From positions 62,001 through 126,000 of the forward strand of contig JABSQZ010000014.1 of NCBI GenBank assembly GCA_013215505.1: a stretch of 64,000 nucleotides of DNA, given 5' to 3'. Below are positions 1 to 8,557 of the stretch, in pieces. The notes beneath the pieces were generated by a model. That model was not told the origin of the DNA. It worked only from the letters and a program-made list of their open reading frames with translations, and did not search any database. A program made the translations under genes and the position numbers. Numbering within the stretch: the stretch's first letter is position 1; every line of letters begins with the position of its first letter. This stretch comes from Oceanospirillaceae bacterium (GTDB lineage: Bacteria > Pseudomonadota > Gammaproteobacteria > Pseudomonadales > Balneatricaceae).

Positions 1-367
1 ATACATGAACGATCAGCAGAAGGACCATTTTCGTAATGTTCTCTCTCTGTGGAAACGGGAATTGATGGAAGAAGTTGATAGTACTATCACTCATCTTCAA
101 GAAGAAGTTTCCAGTTATGCCGATCCAAATGACAGGGCGAGCCAGGAGGAAGAGTTCAGCTTAGAACTTCGAACCCGCGATCGTGAACGTAAATTGATCA
201 AAAAAATCAATGAGGCGATGGACAGCATCGACGAAGATGAGTTCGGTTTTTGCGAGGAGTGTGATATCGAAATCGGTATCCGCCGATTAGAAGCTCGCCC
301 CACCGCAACACTCTGCATTGATTGCAAAACGCTTTCTGAAATTAAAGAAAAGCAAAACGGCAAATAA
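1..367 (+). CDS. dksA: RNA polymerase-binding transcription factor DksA (5' end outside window)
   Basis: DksA binds the RNA polymerase secondary channel and, with ppGpp, redirects transcription in the stringent response. The visible 120 residues carry the coiled-coil with its tip motif DPNDRA (the acidic residues and Ala needed for activity) and a four-cysteine zinc finger, CEEC and CIDC. The in-frame ATG at position 5 aligns with an internal Met of E. coli DksA (both preceded by Tyr), and the usual 30 or so N-terminal residues are missing, so the true start probably lies left of the window. gluQ follows on the same strand, as in many gammaproteobacteria. The family call is near certain. Confidence 0.97.
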   Translation, partial: YMNDQQKDHFRNVLSLWKRELMEEVDSTITHLQEEVSSYADPNDRASQEEEFSLELRTRDRERKLIKKINEAMDSIDEDEFGFCEECDIEIGIRRLEARPTATLCIDCKTLSEIKEKQNGK

Positions 368-375
368 ATGGTCCC

Positions 376-399
376 GAGCCGGTCAGCGACCGCCGGCTC
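376..399 (+). terminator. stem-loop between dksA and gluQ
   Basis: GAGCCGG (376-382) pairs perfectly with CCGGCTC (393-399) across a 10-base loop, just after the dksA stop and just before the likely gluQ start at 407. The short tract after it (AACTTCT) is a poor U-run, so this would be a weak terminator or attenuator. A terminator in the dksA–gluQ gap that limits gluQ expression has been described in Shigella; the same role here is inference. Confidence 0.45.
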
Positions 400-406
400 A
401 ACTTCT

Positions 407-1285
407 ATGTACATCGGACGTTTTGCCCCCTCGCCCACTGGAGAGTTGCATTTTGGCTCTCTGCTTGCGGCTCTGGCCAGCTACTTAGATGCAAAAAGTA
501 ATGCTGGCATCTGGTTGTTACGCATTGACGATCTCGATCCCCCTCGTGAAATACCCGGCGCTTCCAGCAAAATTATTAGCACACTTGAGACATTTGGCCT
601 GCTGTGGGACAGAGAGATTGTCTATCAGAGCCAACGCTACTCGCACTATCAAGAAGCGCTCGCCAGGTTATCGGCGCTCGCACTCACCTACCCCTGTAAC
701 TGCTCCAGAAAAGCCATTAAAGCTCGCAGCGGTCACAGTCATTATGACGGTCACTGCCTGATTCATAAAGTGCCCCACTGCAGCACCAAATACTGCTGGC
801 GCTTCAATACTCAAAGACATTCTATCTCCTGGACTGATGGCATCCAGGGGCTGCAATCCCTACACTATCCGCAATTGGCAGATTTTATCTTAAAGCGCAG
901 TGATCATTTATGGGCTTATCAACTGGCGGTGGCAGTTGATGATCAGCAGATGGGAATTACCGACATAGTTCGCGGCAACGATCTACTGGAAGAGTCGGCA
1001 AAACAGCTGGCACTGATTGCGGCATTAAATTTACAGCCAATAAATTTCAATCACATCCCACTGGCACTCAATCCACAGGGACAAAAACTCAGTAAACAAA
1101 ATCTGGCACCGGCACTGAGTACCCAGAAGATTACCAGCACCTTGTTCCGGGCTCTGTGCCTGCTCGGGCAAACCCCAGATAAAGCACTGTTACAGGCAGA
1201 TAAGAGCGAATTATTAAAACAGGCCACTTTAGACTGGAATGTAAACCGAATACCTTTAAAATACCCTGACAACTCTTTTAGCTAG
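407..1285 (+). CDS. gluQ: glutamyl-Q tRNA(Asp) synthetase
   Basis: GluQ-RS activates glutamate without tRNA and attaches it to the queuosine base at position 34 of tRNA(Asp). It resembles the catalytic half of GluRS and lacks the anticodon-binding domain, which matches the 292-residue length. Visible motifs are the HIGH-like PSPTGELHFGS at the N-terminus, the IDDLDPPRE glutamate-binding segment, zinc ligands C97, C99, Y113 and C117, and a KMSKS-like KLSKQ near residue 227. An in-frame ATG at 368 abuts the dksA stop, but the conserved part begins at MYIGRFAPSP (407). Start 407 is preferred even though no strong ribosome-binding site is visible. Confidence 0.95.
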   Translation: MYIGRFAPSPTGELHFGSLLAALASYLDAKSNAGIWLLRIDDLDPPREIPGASSKIISTLETFGLLWDREIVYQSQRYSHYQEALARLSALALTYPCNCSRKAIKARSGHSHYDGHCLIHKVPHCSTKYCWRFNTQRHSISWTDGIQGLQSLHYPQLADFILKRSDHLWAYQLAVAVDDQQMGITDIVRGNDLLEESAKQLALIAALNLQPINFNHIPLALNPQGQKLSKQNLAPALSTQKITSTLFRALCLLGQTPDKALLQADKSELLKQATLDWNVNRIPLKYPDNSFS

Positions 1286-1297
1286 ATAACGATAACG

Positions 1298-1468
1298 ATG
1301 CAATTTCACCGAGTATTACTGTTATTACTGATTGCCTACTGGTTGTTCTTTCCGGCCATGATCGAATGGTGGTTTTTACTTAATTTGGCGCCGCGCTATA
1401 CTTTCATCAGCTGGTTGGCCGTCATCTTGCTCTGTTTATTTGTAGACTACAGGCGAAAAACTGAATAA
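1298..1468 (+). CDS. cbrX: CbrX-like small membrane protein
   Basis: This 56-residue ORF (MQFHRVLLLL… to …DYRRKTE) has two hydrophobic stretches separated by a short polar turn, so it is probably a two-pass inner-membrane peptide. Its TAA stop overlaps the cbrA ATG by one base (TAATG), the kind of overlap that allows translational coupling. Pseudomonas has a small gene, cbrX, at exactly this position, co-transcribed and translationally coupled with cbrA. The name rests on position, size and coupling rather than on a recognised domain. Its biochemical role is unknown to me. Confidence 0.75.
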   Translation: MQFHRVLLLLLIAYWLFFPAMIEWWFLLNLAPRYTFISWLAVILLCLFVDYRRKTE

Positions 1469-4401
1469 TGTTAACCCTCACCCAACTGTTTATCATAGGT
1501 TTCAGCTACCTATTAGTCTTATTTGGCATCGCTTTTCTGGCTGAAAAAGAGATAATACCCAGGCGCATCGCTCGCCACCCCGCAGTTTATGTATTGTCTT
1601 TGGGCGTCTACGCCAGCATCTGGACTTTTTTTGGTTCATTCAACTTCATCCATCAATCCGGATTAGTATTCTTAGCCTCTTACCTGGGTGCTACAGCCGC
1701 CTTTATTTTGGCACCTGTAGTGTTAATCCCAATATTCAACATCACCAACAGACACCAACTCAGCTCCCTGGCTGATCTTTTTGCCTTTAGGTTCCGCAGT
1801 GGATCGGTTGGCACACTCACTTCTCTGCTGTTACTTTTTGCCAGTTTACCGCTGCTATCTATTCAAATTCAAGCGGTCACAGACTCAGTAGATATTCTCT
1901 ACAGAAACAGCTCAGACTCCACCACTGCATTGATATTTTGTGGCGCTATCGCATTGTTCGCGATTATTTTCGGCACCCGAAAACCTTCCTTAAGAGCACG
2001 CAATAGCGGCTTAGTCGCAGCCATAGCGACAGGCGCATTCATTAAACTACTGGCCTTCGTTGGCTTTGCTGTGTATGTGTACTTTGAGGTCTTAGGCGGC
2101 CCCAGTGCCAGCAGCCAATGGATTGAAAGCTCTCATAGCGCCTCAATGCTCCTGGAGAAAAGACCTGAGAGCGACAGCTGGCGCACACTACTGCTGGCAT
2201 TTTTCGCCTCGGTGATTGTAATGCCGCACATGTTCCACTTACTATTCAATGAGAACCAATCAGTCAGTAATTTACACACGGCCTCCTGGGGCGTACCCCT
2301 GTATCTATTTATCCTGGCCGCTGCAGTCCCGGTAATCACCTGGGCGGGGATAAAACTGGCCATCCCCGGCAACCCCTCCTTCATTATGTTTTATATAAGT
2401 GAGGTACTTGAATCTCAGTGGTTGATCATTGCTACTTTTATCGGCGCCCTCGCCGCCGCCTCCGGAGTGATGATAGTTGCGGTACTTTCGATCGCATCTA
2501 TGTTGCAAAACCATATTATCCTGCCACTTATTTCTATCCCCAATAACGCGCATTTTTATAACTGGATACTCTGGGTAAGACGGGCACTGATCTTACTAGT
2601 AATCACCATCAGCTATCTGTTCTTCCAGAGTTATGGTGTTGCCAAACAACTGCAATTACTGGGTTTAAGTGCCTTCATTGCATTTTTGCAGTTTTTACCG
2701 GGTTTGATGGTGACATTATTCTGGACCCGAGCCAACAAACTGGGCTTTATTTCCGGACTGTGCATTGGCATTCTCACTTGGTTTATCAGCACTTTTTACC
2801 CTCTAGTTGTGTCCAATTCTGCACTATTGAGTGATTTAGACATTGGTCAGTTCAGCTGGCAGTCGACCGCTATTTTGTCGCTGATACTAAACGTGGCCGC
2901 CCTGGTCGCCGTCTCACTTTTAACTGAGGCATCAGCCGAGGAGCGCCAAGCAGCTGAATCATGCCTTTACAACGCAATGGAGAGACCTTCCAGCCTATTC
3001 CTCTCCCCCTTTAACATTGACGACATCATTAAGCTGCTCTCTCCGAAAATAGGCGAGCAAGCCGCTCACAGAGAGCTGCAAAAAGTTATCGCCTCACTGT
3101 CCCTCAAAGAAGGGCAGCTTAAGCCCCTTGATCTACTGAGAGTGAGAAGCTTACTGGAGCACAACTTATCAGCACTGATCGGCCCAATTAAAGCCGCCTC
3201 TCTGCTTGAACCTCTCTCTACTAAAGATGACAACAACAATTTTAGAACCCCAGATATTTTAATGCTCGAAGACCAACTGGAAAACTATCAGGAGAGAATG
3301 AGCGGCCTGGCATCGGAACTCGATGAGCTGCGTCGCCACCATCGCACCACATTGCAAAAATTGCCCTTGGGCGTCTGTACTATCGACAGGCAACAGCGGG
3401 TCATTTTTTGGAATTTGCAGATGGAAAACCTAACACAATACCCTGCCTCTAAGGCCCTGGGAACATCACTACCTGCAATACCCGCCCCCTGGGGACCTTT
3501 TTTACAAAAATTTGCCCTCTGCAGCGAAAACCATGCAACTGATCTGACATTAGACGTTAACGGCCACAAACACTGGCTTAATTTACACAAAAACCAGCTC
3601 AGCGAAGGCAAAGATTTCTCCCTGGTAATACTGCTGGAAGACGACAGCGAACAGCGAATATTAGAAGAAAAGCTTGCGCATACCGCCCGCTTGGCTTCAA
3701 TCGGCCGATTTTCCGCCGGGGTCGCCCATGAAATTGGCAATCCGGTAACGGGCATTGCCTGCCTGGCGCAAAACCTCAGCTTTGAAACAAAAGACCCAAT
3801 CATTTTGGAGACGGGCCAACAAATCCTCAATCAAACCAAACGCATCAGTCGGATTGTCAAATCACTGATGCGCTTTGCCCACACCGGACAATCTGCTGAA
3901 GACATCACTCACAGCCCTATCGATTTGCAGTCAATTATTGACGAGGCCATTCACTTAGTGGCTCTGGACAGCAGAGGCAAGCAAAAAATATTCCACTGTG
4001 AAATCGCTACAGGCACTGTAGTGATGGGAGATTCCCAACAATTAATACAAGTGTTTATTAATATTTTAAATAATGCTTGCGATGCATCCCCAGAAAAGGG
4101 CAAAATCAGCATCAGCTGTGAGACCCACTCCGAGATAATAACCTTAAAAATTACCGACGAGGGCACTGGGATAGATCAGCAATTAATAGACAAACTATTC
4201 GAGCCTTTTTTCACCACTAAAGATCCGGGAAAAGGGACGGGGTTAGGCTTGTCATTAGTGCACAATATCTTAACTGAACATTATGGTAGTATTGAAATCA
4301 TCAGCCCAGCCAATAAAAATCAGAATAATGGCACACAGGTGGTAATCACCTTACCCGGGCTCCCGAGCACTATTCCAAACGGTGCTCTACACGGAGAATA
4401 G
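1468..4401 (+). CDS. cbrA: CbrA sensor histidine kinase with SLC5 transporter domain
   Basis: CbrA is the sensor of the CbrAB system, which controls carbon/nitrogen balance and catabolite repression. The 977-residue protein begins with about 480 residues of many membrane segments of the sodium-solute symporter (SLC5) type. A linker follows, then a PAS-like domain around residues 630-745 (TLQKLPLGVCTIDRQQRVIFWN). The histidine kinase core has H754 in GVAHEIGNPVTG, the N-box NILNNACDAS and the G2 box GTGLGLSLVHN. The transporter half may transport or sense histidine, as shown for Pseudomonas CbrA. It overlaps cbrX by one base and is 10 bases from cbrB. The length is normal for the family. Confidence 0.96.
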   Translation: MLTLTQLFIIGFSYLLVLFGIAFLAEKEIIPRRIARHPAVYVLSLGVYASIWTFFGSFNFIHQSGLVFLASYLGATAAFILAPVVLIPIFNITNRHQLSSLADLFAFRFRSGSVGTLTSLLLLFASLPLLSIQIQAVTDSVDILYRNSSDSTTALIFCGAIALFAIIFGTRKPSLRARNSGLVAAIATGAFIKLLAFVGFAVYVYFEVLGGPSASSQWIESSHSASMLLEKRPESDSWRTLLLAFFASVIVMPHMFHLLFNENQSVSNLHTASWGVPLYLFILAAAVPVITWAGIKLAIPGNPSFIMFYISEVLESQWLIIATFIGALAAASGVMIVAVLSIASMLQNHIILPLISIPNNAHFYNWILWVRRALILLVITISYLFFQSYGVAKQLQLLGLSAFIAFLQFLPGLMVTLFWTRANKLGFISGLCIGILTWFISTFYPLVVSNSALLSDLDIGQFSWQSTAILSLILNVAALVAVSLLTEASAEERQAAESCLYNAMERPSSLFLSPFNIDDIIKLLSPKIGEQAAHRELQKVIASLSLKEGQLKPLDLLRVRSLLEHNLSALIGPIKAASLLEPLSTKDDNNNFRTPDILMLEDQLENYQERMSGLASELDELRRHHRTTLQKLPLGVCTIDRQQRVIFWNLQMENLTQYPASKALGTSLPAIPAPWGPFLQKFALCSENHATDLTLDVNGHKHWLNLHKNQLSEGKDFSLVILLEDDSEQRILEEKLAHTARLASIGRFSAGVAHEIGNPVTGIACLAQNLSFETKDPIILETGQQILNQTKRISRIVKSLMRFAHTGQSAEDITHSPIDLQSIIDEAIHLVALDSRGKQKIFHCEIATGTVVMGDSQQLIQVFINILNNACDASPEKGKISISCETHSEIITLKITDEGTGIDQQLIDKLFEPFFTTKDPGKGTGLGLSLVHNILTEHYGSIEIISPANKNQNNGTQVVITLPGLPSTIPNGALHGE

Positions 4402-4411
4402 GTAGTTATAT

Positions 4412-5818
4412 ATGAGTCATATTCTGATTGTTGAAGACGAGCAAGTCATTCGATTTGCCCTGAAACGATTTTTAGTGAACAGTAATTTTACGGTAGAGGA
4501 CACCGGATCTGTCGATGAGGCCATGACTAAATTCAATCTGGCAGATTTTGACTTAGTGATTAGCGATTTGCGCTTACCGGGCGCTCCCGGCACCGACCTC
4601 ATAGGTCACGCAAACAGCACCCCGGTTTTGATCATGACCAGCTACGCAAGTATGAAATCCGCAGTCGAAGTGATGAAGCTCGGCGCCACTGATTACATCG
4701 CCAAACCTTTTGATCACGACGACATGCTCAGCACCATCAAGCAAATCATCGCCAACAGTAACAAATCTAGCCGGACCCAAAAGGCCAGCCCTGACAGCAA
4801 AAAGCAATTATTAGACAACGCAGTTCCGGTAAAGAATCACTTTATTGGCAAGAGCCTGGTGATGAAAGAACTGTATAAACGTATTGACAAAGTAGCCAGG
4901 ACTGACGCCACAGTACTGATCCTAGGCGAGTCCGGTACCGGTAAAGAATTAGCCGCCAGATCCATCCATGATAAAAGCTCCCGCAAGGACGCGCCGATGA
5001 TCTCAGTGAACTGCGCTGCGATCCCGGAAAACTTAATCGAATCAGAATTGTTCGGCCATGAAAAAGGCGCCTTCACCGGTGCCACCAACCTAAAGGTCGG
5101 CTTAATTGAAGCCGCCAATGGCGGCACACTATTTTTAGATGAAATAGGCGAATTGCCTCTGGAAGCGCAGGCCAGGTTATTGAGGTTTTTGCAGGAGGGT
5201 GAAATCAGGCGCGTCGGCTCGGTTGAATATAAAAAAATGGATGTCCGACTGGTCGCAGCCACCCACAGAAACTTAAAAAAACTCGCCCATCAAGGTCTCT
5301 TTAGAGAAGATTTATACTACCGTCTGTATGTGATGGATATCTGTATGCCACCCTTGCGAGAGCGGCGCGAAGACATACTGTCGCTTGCCAGCACTTTTCT
5401 AGATAGAGCAACTGCACGACTAAAGTGCCAACCCGCCTCTTTCAGCCAAGACGCAATCAACACTCTCAATTACTATAGCTGGCCCGGTAACGTGCGCGAG
5501 CTTGAAAACGCCGTCGAAAGAGCCATCATCTTATGTGAAACAGGACAGATCACCAATGATCTACTGGGTCTGGATCTGGAAAATAACAGTTTGAATGATG
5601 CGGTAATTAATTACATTGAGCGGCCAATCAAGACCCGGCAAAAAGAGCCCTCGCATCAGTCTGGAGGCCTGTCACTGAATGACTACTTTCAGCGCTTTGT
5701 ACTTGAGCACCAACACAACCTCAACGAAACTGAGCTGGCCAAGAAACTGGGAGTAAGTCGTAAATGCCTCTGGGAAAAAAGACAGAGACTCGGCATTCCG
5801 CGCAAAGCCAAGGCATAG
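4412..5818 (+). CDS. cbrB: CbrB NtrC-family sigma-54 response regulator
   Basis: The 468-residue protein has a receiver domain (residues 3-115; phosphoacceptor D52 in VISDLRLPG) and a sigma-54 AAA+ domain (about 143-380). The AAA+ domain has Walker A GESGTGKE, the sigma-54 contact motif GAFTGA and the WPGNVRELENAVERA segment. A Fis-type helix-turn-helix lies near residues 440-465. Phosphorylated by CbrA, CbrB activates sigma-54 promoters, classically the crcZ small-RNA promoter just downstream. The intergenic region at 6117-6265 contains matching palindromes and a sigma-54 promoter. A GGAGAA ribosome-binding site precedes the start. Confidence 0.96.
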   Translation: MSHILIVEDEQVIRFALKRFLVNSNFTVEDTGSVDEAMTKFNLADFDLVISDLRLPGAPGTDLIGHANSTPVLIMTSYASMKSAVEVMKLGATDYIAKPFDHDDMLSTIKQIIANSNKSSRTQKASPDSKKQLLDNAVPVKNHFIGKSLVMKELYKRIDKVARTDATVLILGESGTGKELAARSIHDKSSRKDAPMISVNCAAIPENLIESELFGHEKGAFTGATNLKVGLIEAANGGTLFLDEIGELPLEAQARLLRFLQEGEIRRVGSVEYKKMDVRLVAATHRNLKKLAHQGLFREDLYYRLYVMDICMPPLRERREDILSLASTFLDRATARLKCQPASFSQDAINTLNYYSWPGNVRELENAVERAIILCETGQITNDLLGLDLENNSLNDAVINYIERPIKTRQKEPSHQSGGLSLNDYFQRFVLEHQHNLNETELAKKLGVSRKCLWEKRQRLGIPRKAKA

Positions 5819-6116
5819 TAATTTGCTTTACCTTCCCCCTTATTTGAAATTAATGGTGCCTGAGGACAGCGGGCACCGAACTCAGCGGCCTGTGTATAAA
5901 CCCCGGATCGCTCTGCGGCTTTGCCGTTCTGCGATGGACCCACAGCGTAGCCAAACACCTCCTCTGCCTCACAAGCAAAGTCCAAATCTGGTTGTTAGCG
6001 CCTTAAACAGCCACTGCGGCATTTTTTAAATACTGCCGATAGATAGAACTTCAACTGAGAAATCCCGCTGAGCTCTATTAACGGTCCAGCGCTATCAATG
6101 GCCAGCTGAGTACAGA
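5819..6116. other. intergenic stretch after cbrB, no supported gene
   Basis: A 207-base open frame (5823-6029) lacks a ribosome-binding site and a recognisable family. GGTGCC and GGCACC at about 5853-5875 can form a short hairpin that might end the cbrB transcript, but no T-run follows it. Nothing else is evident before the CbrB-type sites. Confidence 0.4.
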
Positions 6117-6176
6117 TGTTACCGCAGCAGTGTTACCGCCACTATAAGTAACACTTTTTCGGGTTCACAAGTAACA
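6117..6176. promoter_or_regulatory. cluster of CbrB-type palindromic activator sites
   Basis: Four perfect half-sites occur within 60 bases: TGTTAC at 6117-6122 and 6131-6136, and GTAACA at 6148-6153 and 6171-6176. The inner pair forms an inverted repeat with an 11-base spacer. TGTTAC/GTAACA half-sites are those reported for CbrB at Pseudomonas promoters; the exact spacer consensus is from memory. The centre is about 130 bases upstream of the predicted sigma-54 start site, an ordinary distance for an enhancer-binding protein. Confidence 0.8.
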
Positions 6177-6249
6177 CTTGTCAAGTGAGTTTTACTGAAA
6201 ACTTCGGCTCATCAAAGTAAACTCATTTAAATTAATAACTTAATAAACA

Positions 6250-6265
6250 TGGCATAACTAGTGCA
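6250..6265 (+). promoter_or_regulatory. sigma-54 promoter of the CrcZ-like RNA
   Basis: TGGCATAACTAGTGCA matches the sigma-54 consensus with the invariant GG (6251-6252) and GC (6263-6264) separated by exactly 10 bases. Transcription would start near 6276. The enhancer-type CbrB sites upstream and the CA-motif-rich transcript downstream make this much more convincing than an isolated match. Confidence 0.85.
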
Positions 6266-6275
6266 GTACAACCGT

Positions 6276-6540
6276 TATAATAACAATAAGAGAAACACTG
6301 CATTTACTAATATAAAAATAACAACAAGTTATTGCAGCCAGCAAAGAGTCTTAGAATAAAAATAACTTCAAGGCTAGTACCATATTTCTGTTATTCCTTA
6401 GGCAACAAAAAACAATAATCATAAAATGTTGCCTCAAAACCTTCCCGCTGGTTCTTTAGAGCTTAAATATCCAGCTCAGGGACAATACTGTTGAAAATTT
6501 CTGGACAGCATTCAACTCTGACTTGGTGCTTGACTACCTA
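6276..6540 (+). ncRNA. crcZ: CrcZ-like Hfq/Crc-sequestering small RNA
   Basis: In Pseudomonas, CrcZ lies between cbrB and pcnB, is driven by sigma-54 and CbrB, and relieves catabolite repression by binding Hfq (with Crc) through repeated AANAANAA motifs. Here the same slot holds a sigma-54 promoter followed by dense motifs: 6279-6289 (two overlapping), 6314-6327 (several overlapping, including AACAACAA), 6355-6365 and 6411-6418. The last sits in the loop of a perfect 8-bp stem (AGGCAACA 6400-6407 with TGTTGCCT 6427-6434). No good Rho-independent terminator is visible, so the 3' end is a guess. The RNA may be shorter than the roughly 400 nt of Pseudomonas CrcZ, or it may be processed from a pcnB readthrough transcript. 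Confidence 0.82.
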
Positions 6541-6622
6541 CTGAAAAATACCCTTATCCTGACGCTCGTTCAGTGTTATGATGCACAGCCAAAATCACCT
6601 ACATAAATTCTATAGATATAAA

Positions 6623-8557
6623 ATGCCTAGTTTTTTTAAAAATATAAAAAAGTTATTCTCTAAGCCTGCTGGTCGTAAAGCGCATCAGCAAGCAGATCCT
6701 GTTGCAAGTAAAACAGCCAAGCGCACAGTTAACAGGTCCCCTGAGCAAGCGCCAAGACAGAAATCGCATATGGATCCTGCCAGAGCTGAAACTATCAATG
6801 CCACCATCATCCCTGAGTCGGAACATCAGATAATATTTCGTAATATCGATAACAACGCCATTAAGATAGTCAAAGACTTACAGCGGGCCAGTTATGAATC
6901 TTACCTGGTAGGCGGTTGCGTCAGGGACTTACTATTAAACAAACGTCCTAAAGATTTCGATGTCACCACAGGGGCACATCCGGAGCAGGCACACAAAGTT
7001 TTCAATCGCTCCAGACTGATCGGCCGCCGTTTTAAATTATTGCATGTACGCTTTGGCAGAGAGCTGATTGAAGTCGCCACATTCAGAGCCGCACACGACA
7101 ACAGCAGTGAAGAACAGCATGCCCGACAGGCTGATTCTGGAATGATTCTGCGCGATAACGTCTATGGCACTATAGATCAAGATGCGCTGCGTCGCGATTT
7201 CACTATTAACGCTCTCTACTACGATGTTAACACTCGTAGTATTTACGACTTCACCAATGGCTACCAAGATATAGCTGATCGCAAGATTAGAATGATCGGC
7301 GAACCCGAGGAGCGCTATCGCGAAGACCCGGTCAGGATGTTACGCGCTATCCGCTTCGCCGCTAAATTGGATTTCAGTATTGAACCGCAAACGGCTGCTC
7401 CGATCAAAGAACTGGCACCTATGTTATATGATATAGCCCCTGCCCGCCTATTTGATGAAGTTCTTAAGCTGTTGCAGTCTGGACACGGCAACGCATCCAT
7501 GGAATTGCTGCGCGAGTATCACTTGCTGCAAACCCTGCTGCCGCAGACAGCCCAGGCGCTTGAACTGGGAGTGGGCAATGCAAATGAACTCATATTTAAT
7601 GCCTTAAAAAATACCGATCGCAGAATAAAGCAGCGCAAGAGTGTTAGCCCGGGATTTTTATACGCCGTTTTGTTATGGCCGGTAGTCCAGGATCAGCTAA
7701 ATAAAGTACTGGCTAACAAGCGTATCCCCCCTATAACAGCATTGCATGAAGTCGCCTCCAATGTCATCTCTGAGCAGGTAAAGCGCACTTCAATACCTAA
7801 GCGCTTCTCTACTAACATTCGTGAGATTTGGGAGCTGCAATTTCGCTTAACAAGGCGCCCTGGCAATAAAGCTCAGCAATTAGTTGAACACCCGCGCTTC
7901 AGGGCAGCGTATGATTTACTGGTACTCAGGGAAAAGAGCGGCGAAGACCTAGAGGGAATGGGCTCTTGGTGGACAGAATATCAGGATGCTTCACTAGAAC
8001 AGAGAGAACAACTGGTCAACAGCTTAAACGCGAAAAAGCCCAGCCCGAAGAAGCGCAAGACAGCCGCTAAAAGCATTCCGGAAAAAGTCGTATTCGAAAA
8101 GTTCGATGTGGTAGAGCAAGTCAAAGCCAAGCCTAAATCACGGCCTAAAAAAGCGCCTGCTGGCAAGTCAACAGACAGAGTAAAAACGCCAGAAAAAGCC
8201 AATACAGCGACGATTGATCTGCCGGAGAATGGCTTCACTGACTCAGTAACTCAATCAGAAGATACTTCCTCTGCAAAGCCCACAGAGCAAGTCTCTAAGC
8301 CTGTAGCAGATCCATCTGATAAACCTAAGATAGCCGTTAAGCCTCAGGCAACTAAGGCTAAAGTGTCAGTGCCTGAAAAGTCTCAACCTGAACCCACTAA
8401 GCCTGAGACAACTAAGTTTGAACAACCTCAGCCTAAAGTAGTTGAGCCTGCAGAGCACAAGCCAACAGTCAGTGTTGAAGAACACTCTACAGACAGAGCT
8501 ACACCGAAAAGAAAACAACGTCGCAGCCGTGCCAAAAATGACCCGAGAAACAAATAG
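6623..8557 (+). CDS. pcnB: poly(A) polymerase I with long basic C-terminal tail
   Basis: PcnB adds poly(A) tails to RNA 3' ends and so promotes their decay. It belongs to the class II nucleotidyltransferases. Visible motifs are the LVGGCVRDLLL loop (residues about 95-105) and the catalytic pair in KDFDVTT (D111, D113), followed by RRDFTINALYYD. An ATG at 6578 is in frame, but MPSFFKNIKKLFSK (6623) resembles the usual PcnB N-terminus. Neither start has a strong ribosome-binding site. The core ends near residue 460; about 180 further residues rich in Lys, Pro, Glu and Thr form a low-complexity, probably disordered tail not present at this length in E. coli PcnB. The gene overlaps folK by 20 bases. 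Confidence 0.93.
   Translation: MPSFFKNIKKLFSKPAGRKAHQQADPVASKTAKRTVNRSPEQAPRQKSHMDPARAETINATIIPESEHQIIFRNIDNNAIKIVKDLQRASYESYLVGGCVRDLLLNKRPKDFDVTTGAHPEQAHKVFNRSRLIGRRFKLLHVRFGRELIEVATFRAAHDNSSEEQHARQADSGMILRDNVYGTIDQDALRRDFTINALYYDVNTRSIYDFTNGYQDIADRKIRMIGEPEERYREDPVRMLRAIRFAAKLDFSIEPQTAAPIKELAPMLYDIAPARLFDEVLKLLQSGHGNASMELLREYHLLQTLLPQTAQALELGVGNANELIFNALKNTDRRIKQRKSVSPGFLYAVLLWPVVQDQLNKVLANKRIPPITALHEVASNVISEQVKRTSIPKRFSTNIREIWELQFRLTRRPGNKAQQLVEHPRFRAAYDLLVLREKSGEDLEGMGSWWTEYQDASLEQREQLVNSLNAKKPSPKKRKTAAKSIPEKVVFEKFDVVEQVKAKPKSRPKKAPAGKSTDRVKTPEKANTATIDLPENGFTDSVTQSEDTSSAKPTEQVSKPVADPSDKPKIAVKPQATKAKVSVPEKSQPEPTKPETTKFEQPQPKVVEPAEHKPTVSVEEHSTDRATPKRKQRRSRAKNDPRNK

Noticed and set aside
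3288-3830. 180-residue open frame on the minus strand inside cbrA
   Set aside because: Antisense shadow of the conserved PAS/kinase coding region with no family features.
5823-6029. 68-residue open frame after cbrB
   Set aside because: No ribosome-binding site, no recognisable family, Arg/Pro-rich composition typical of a chance frame.
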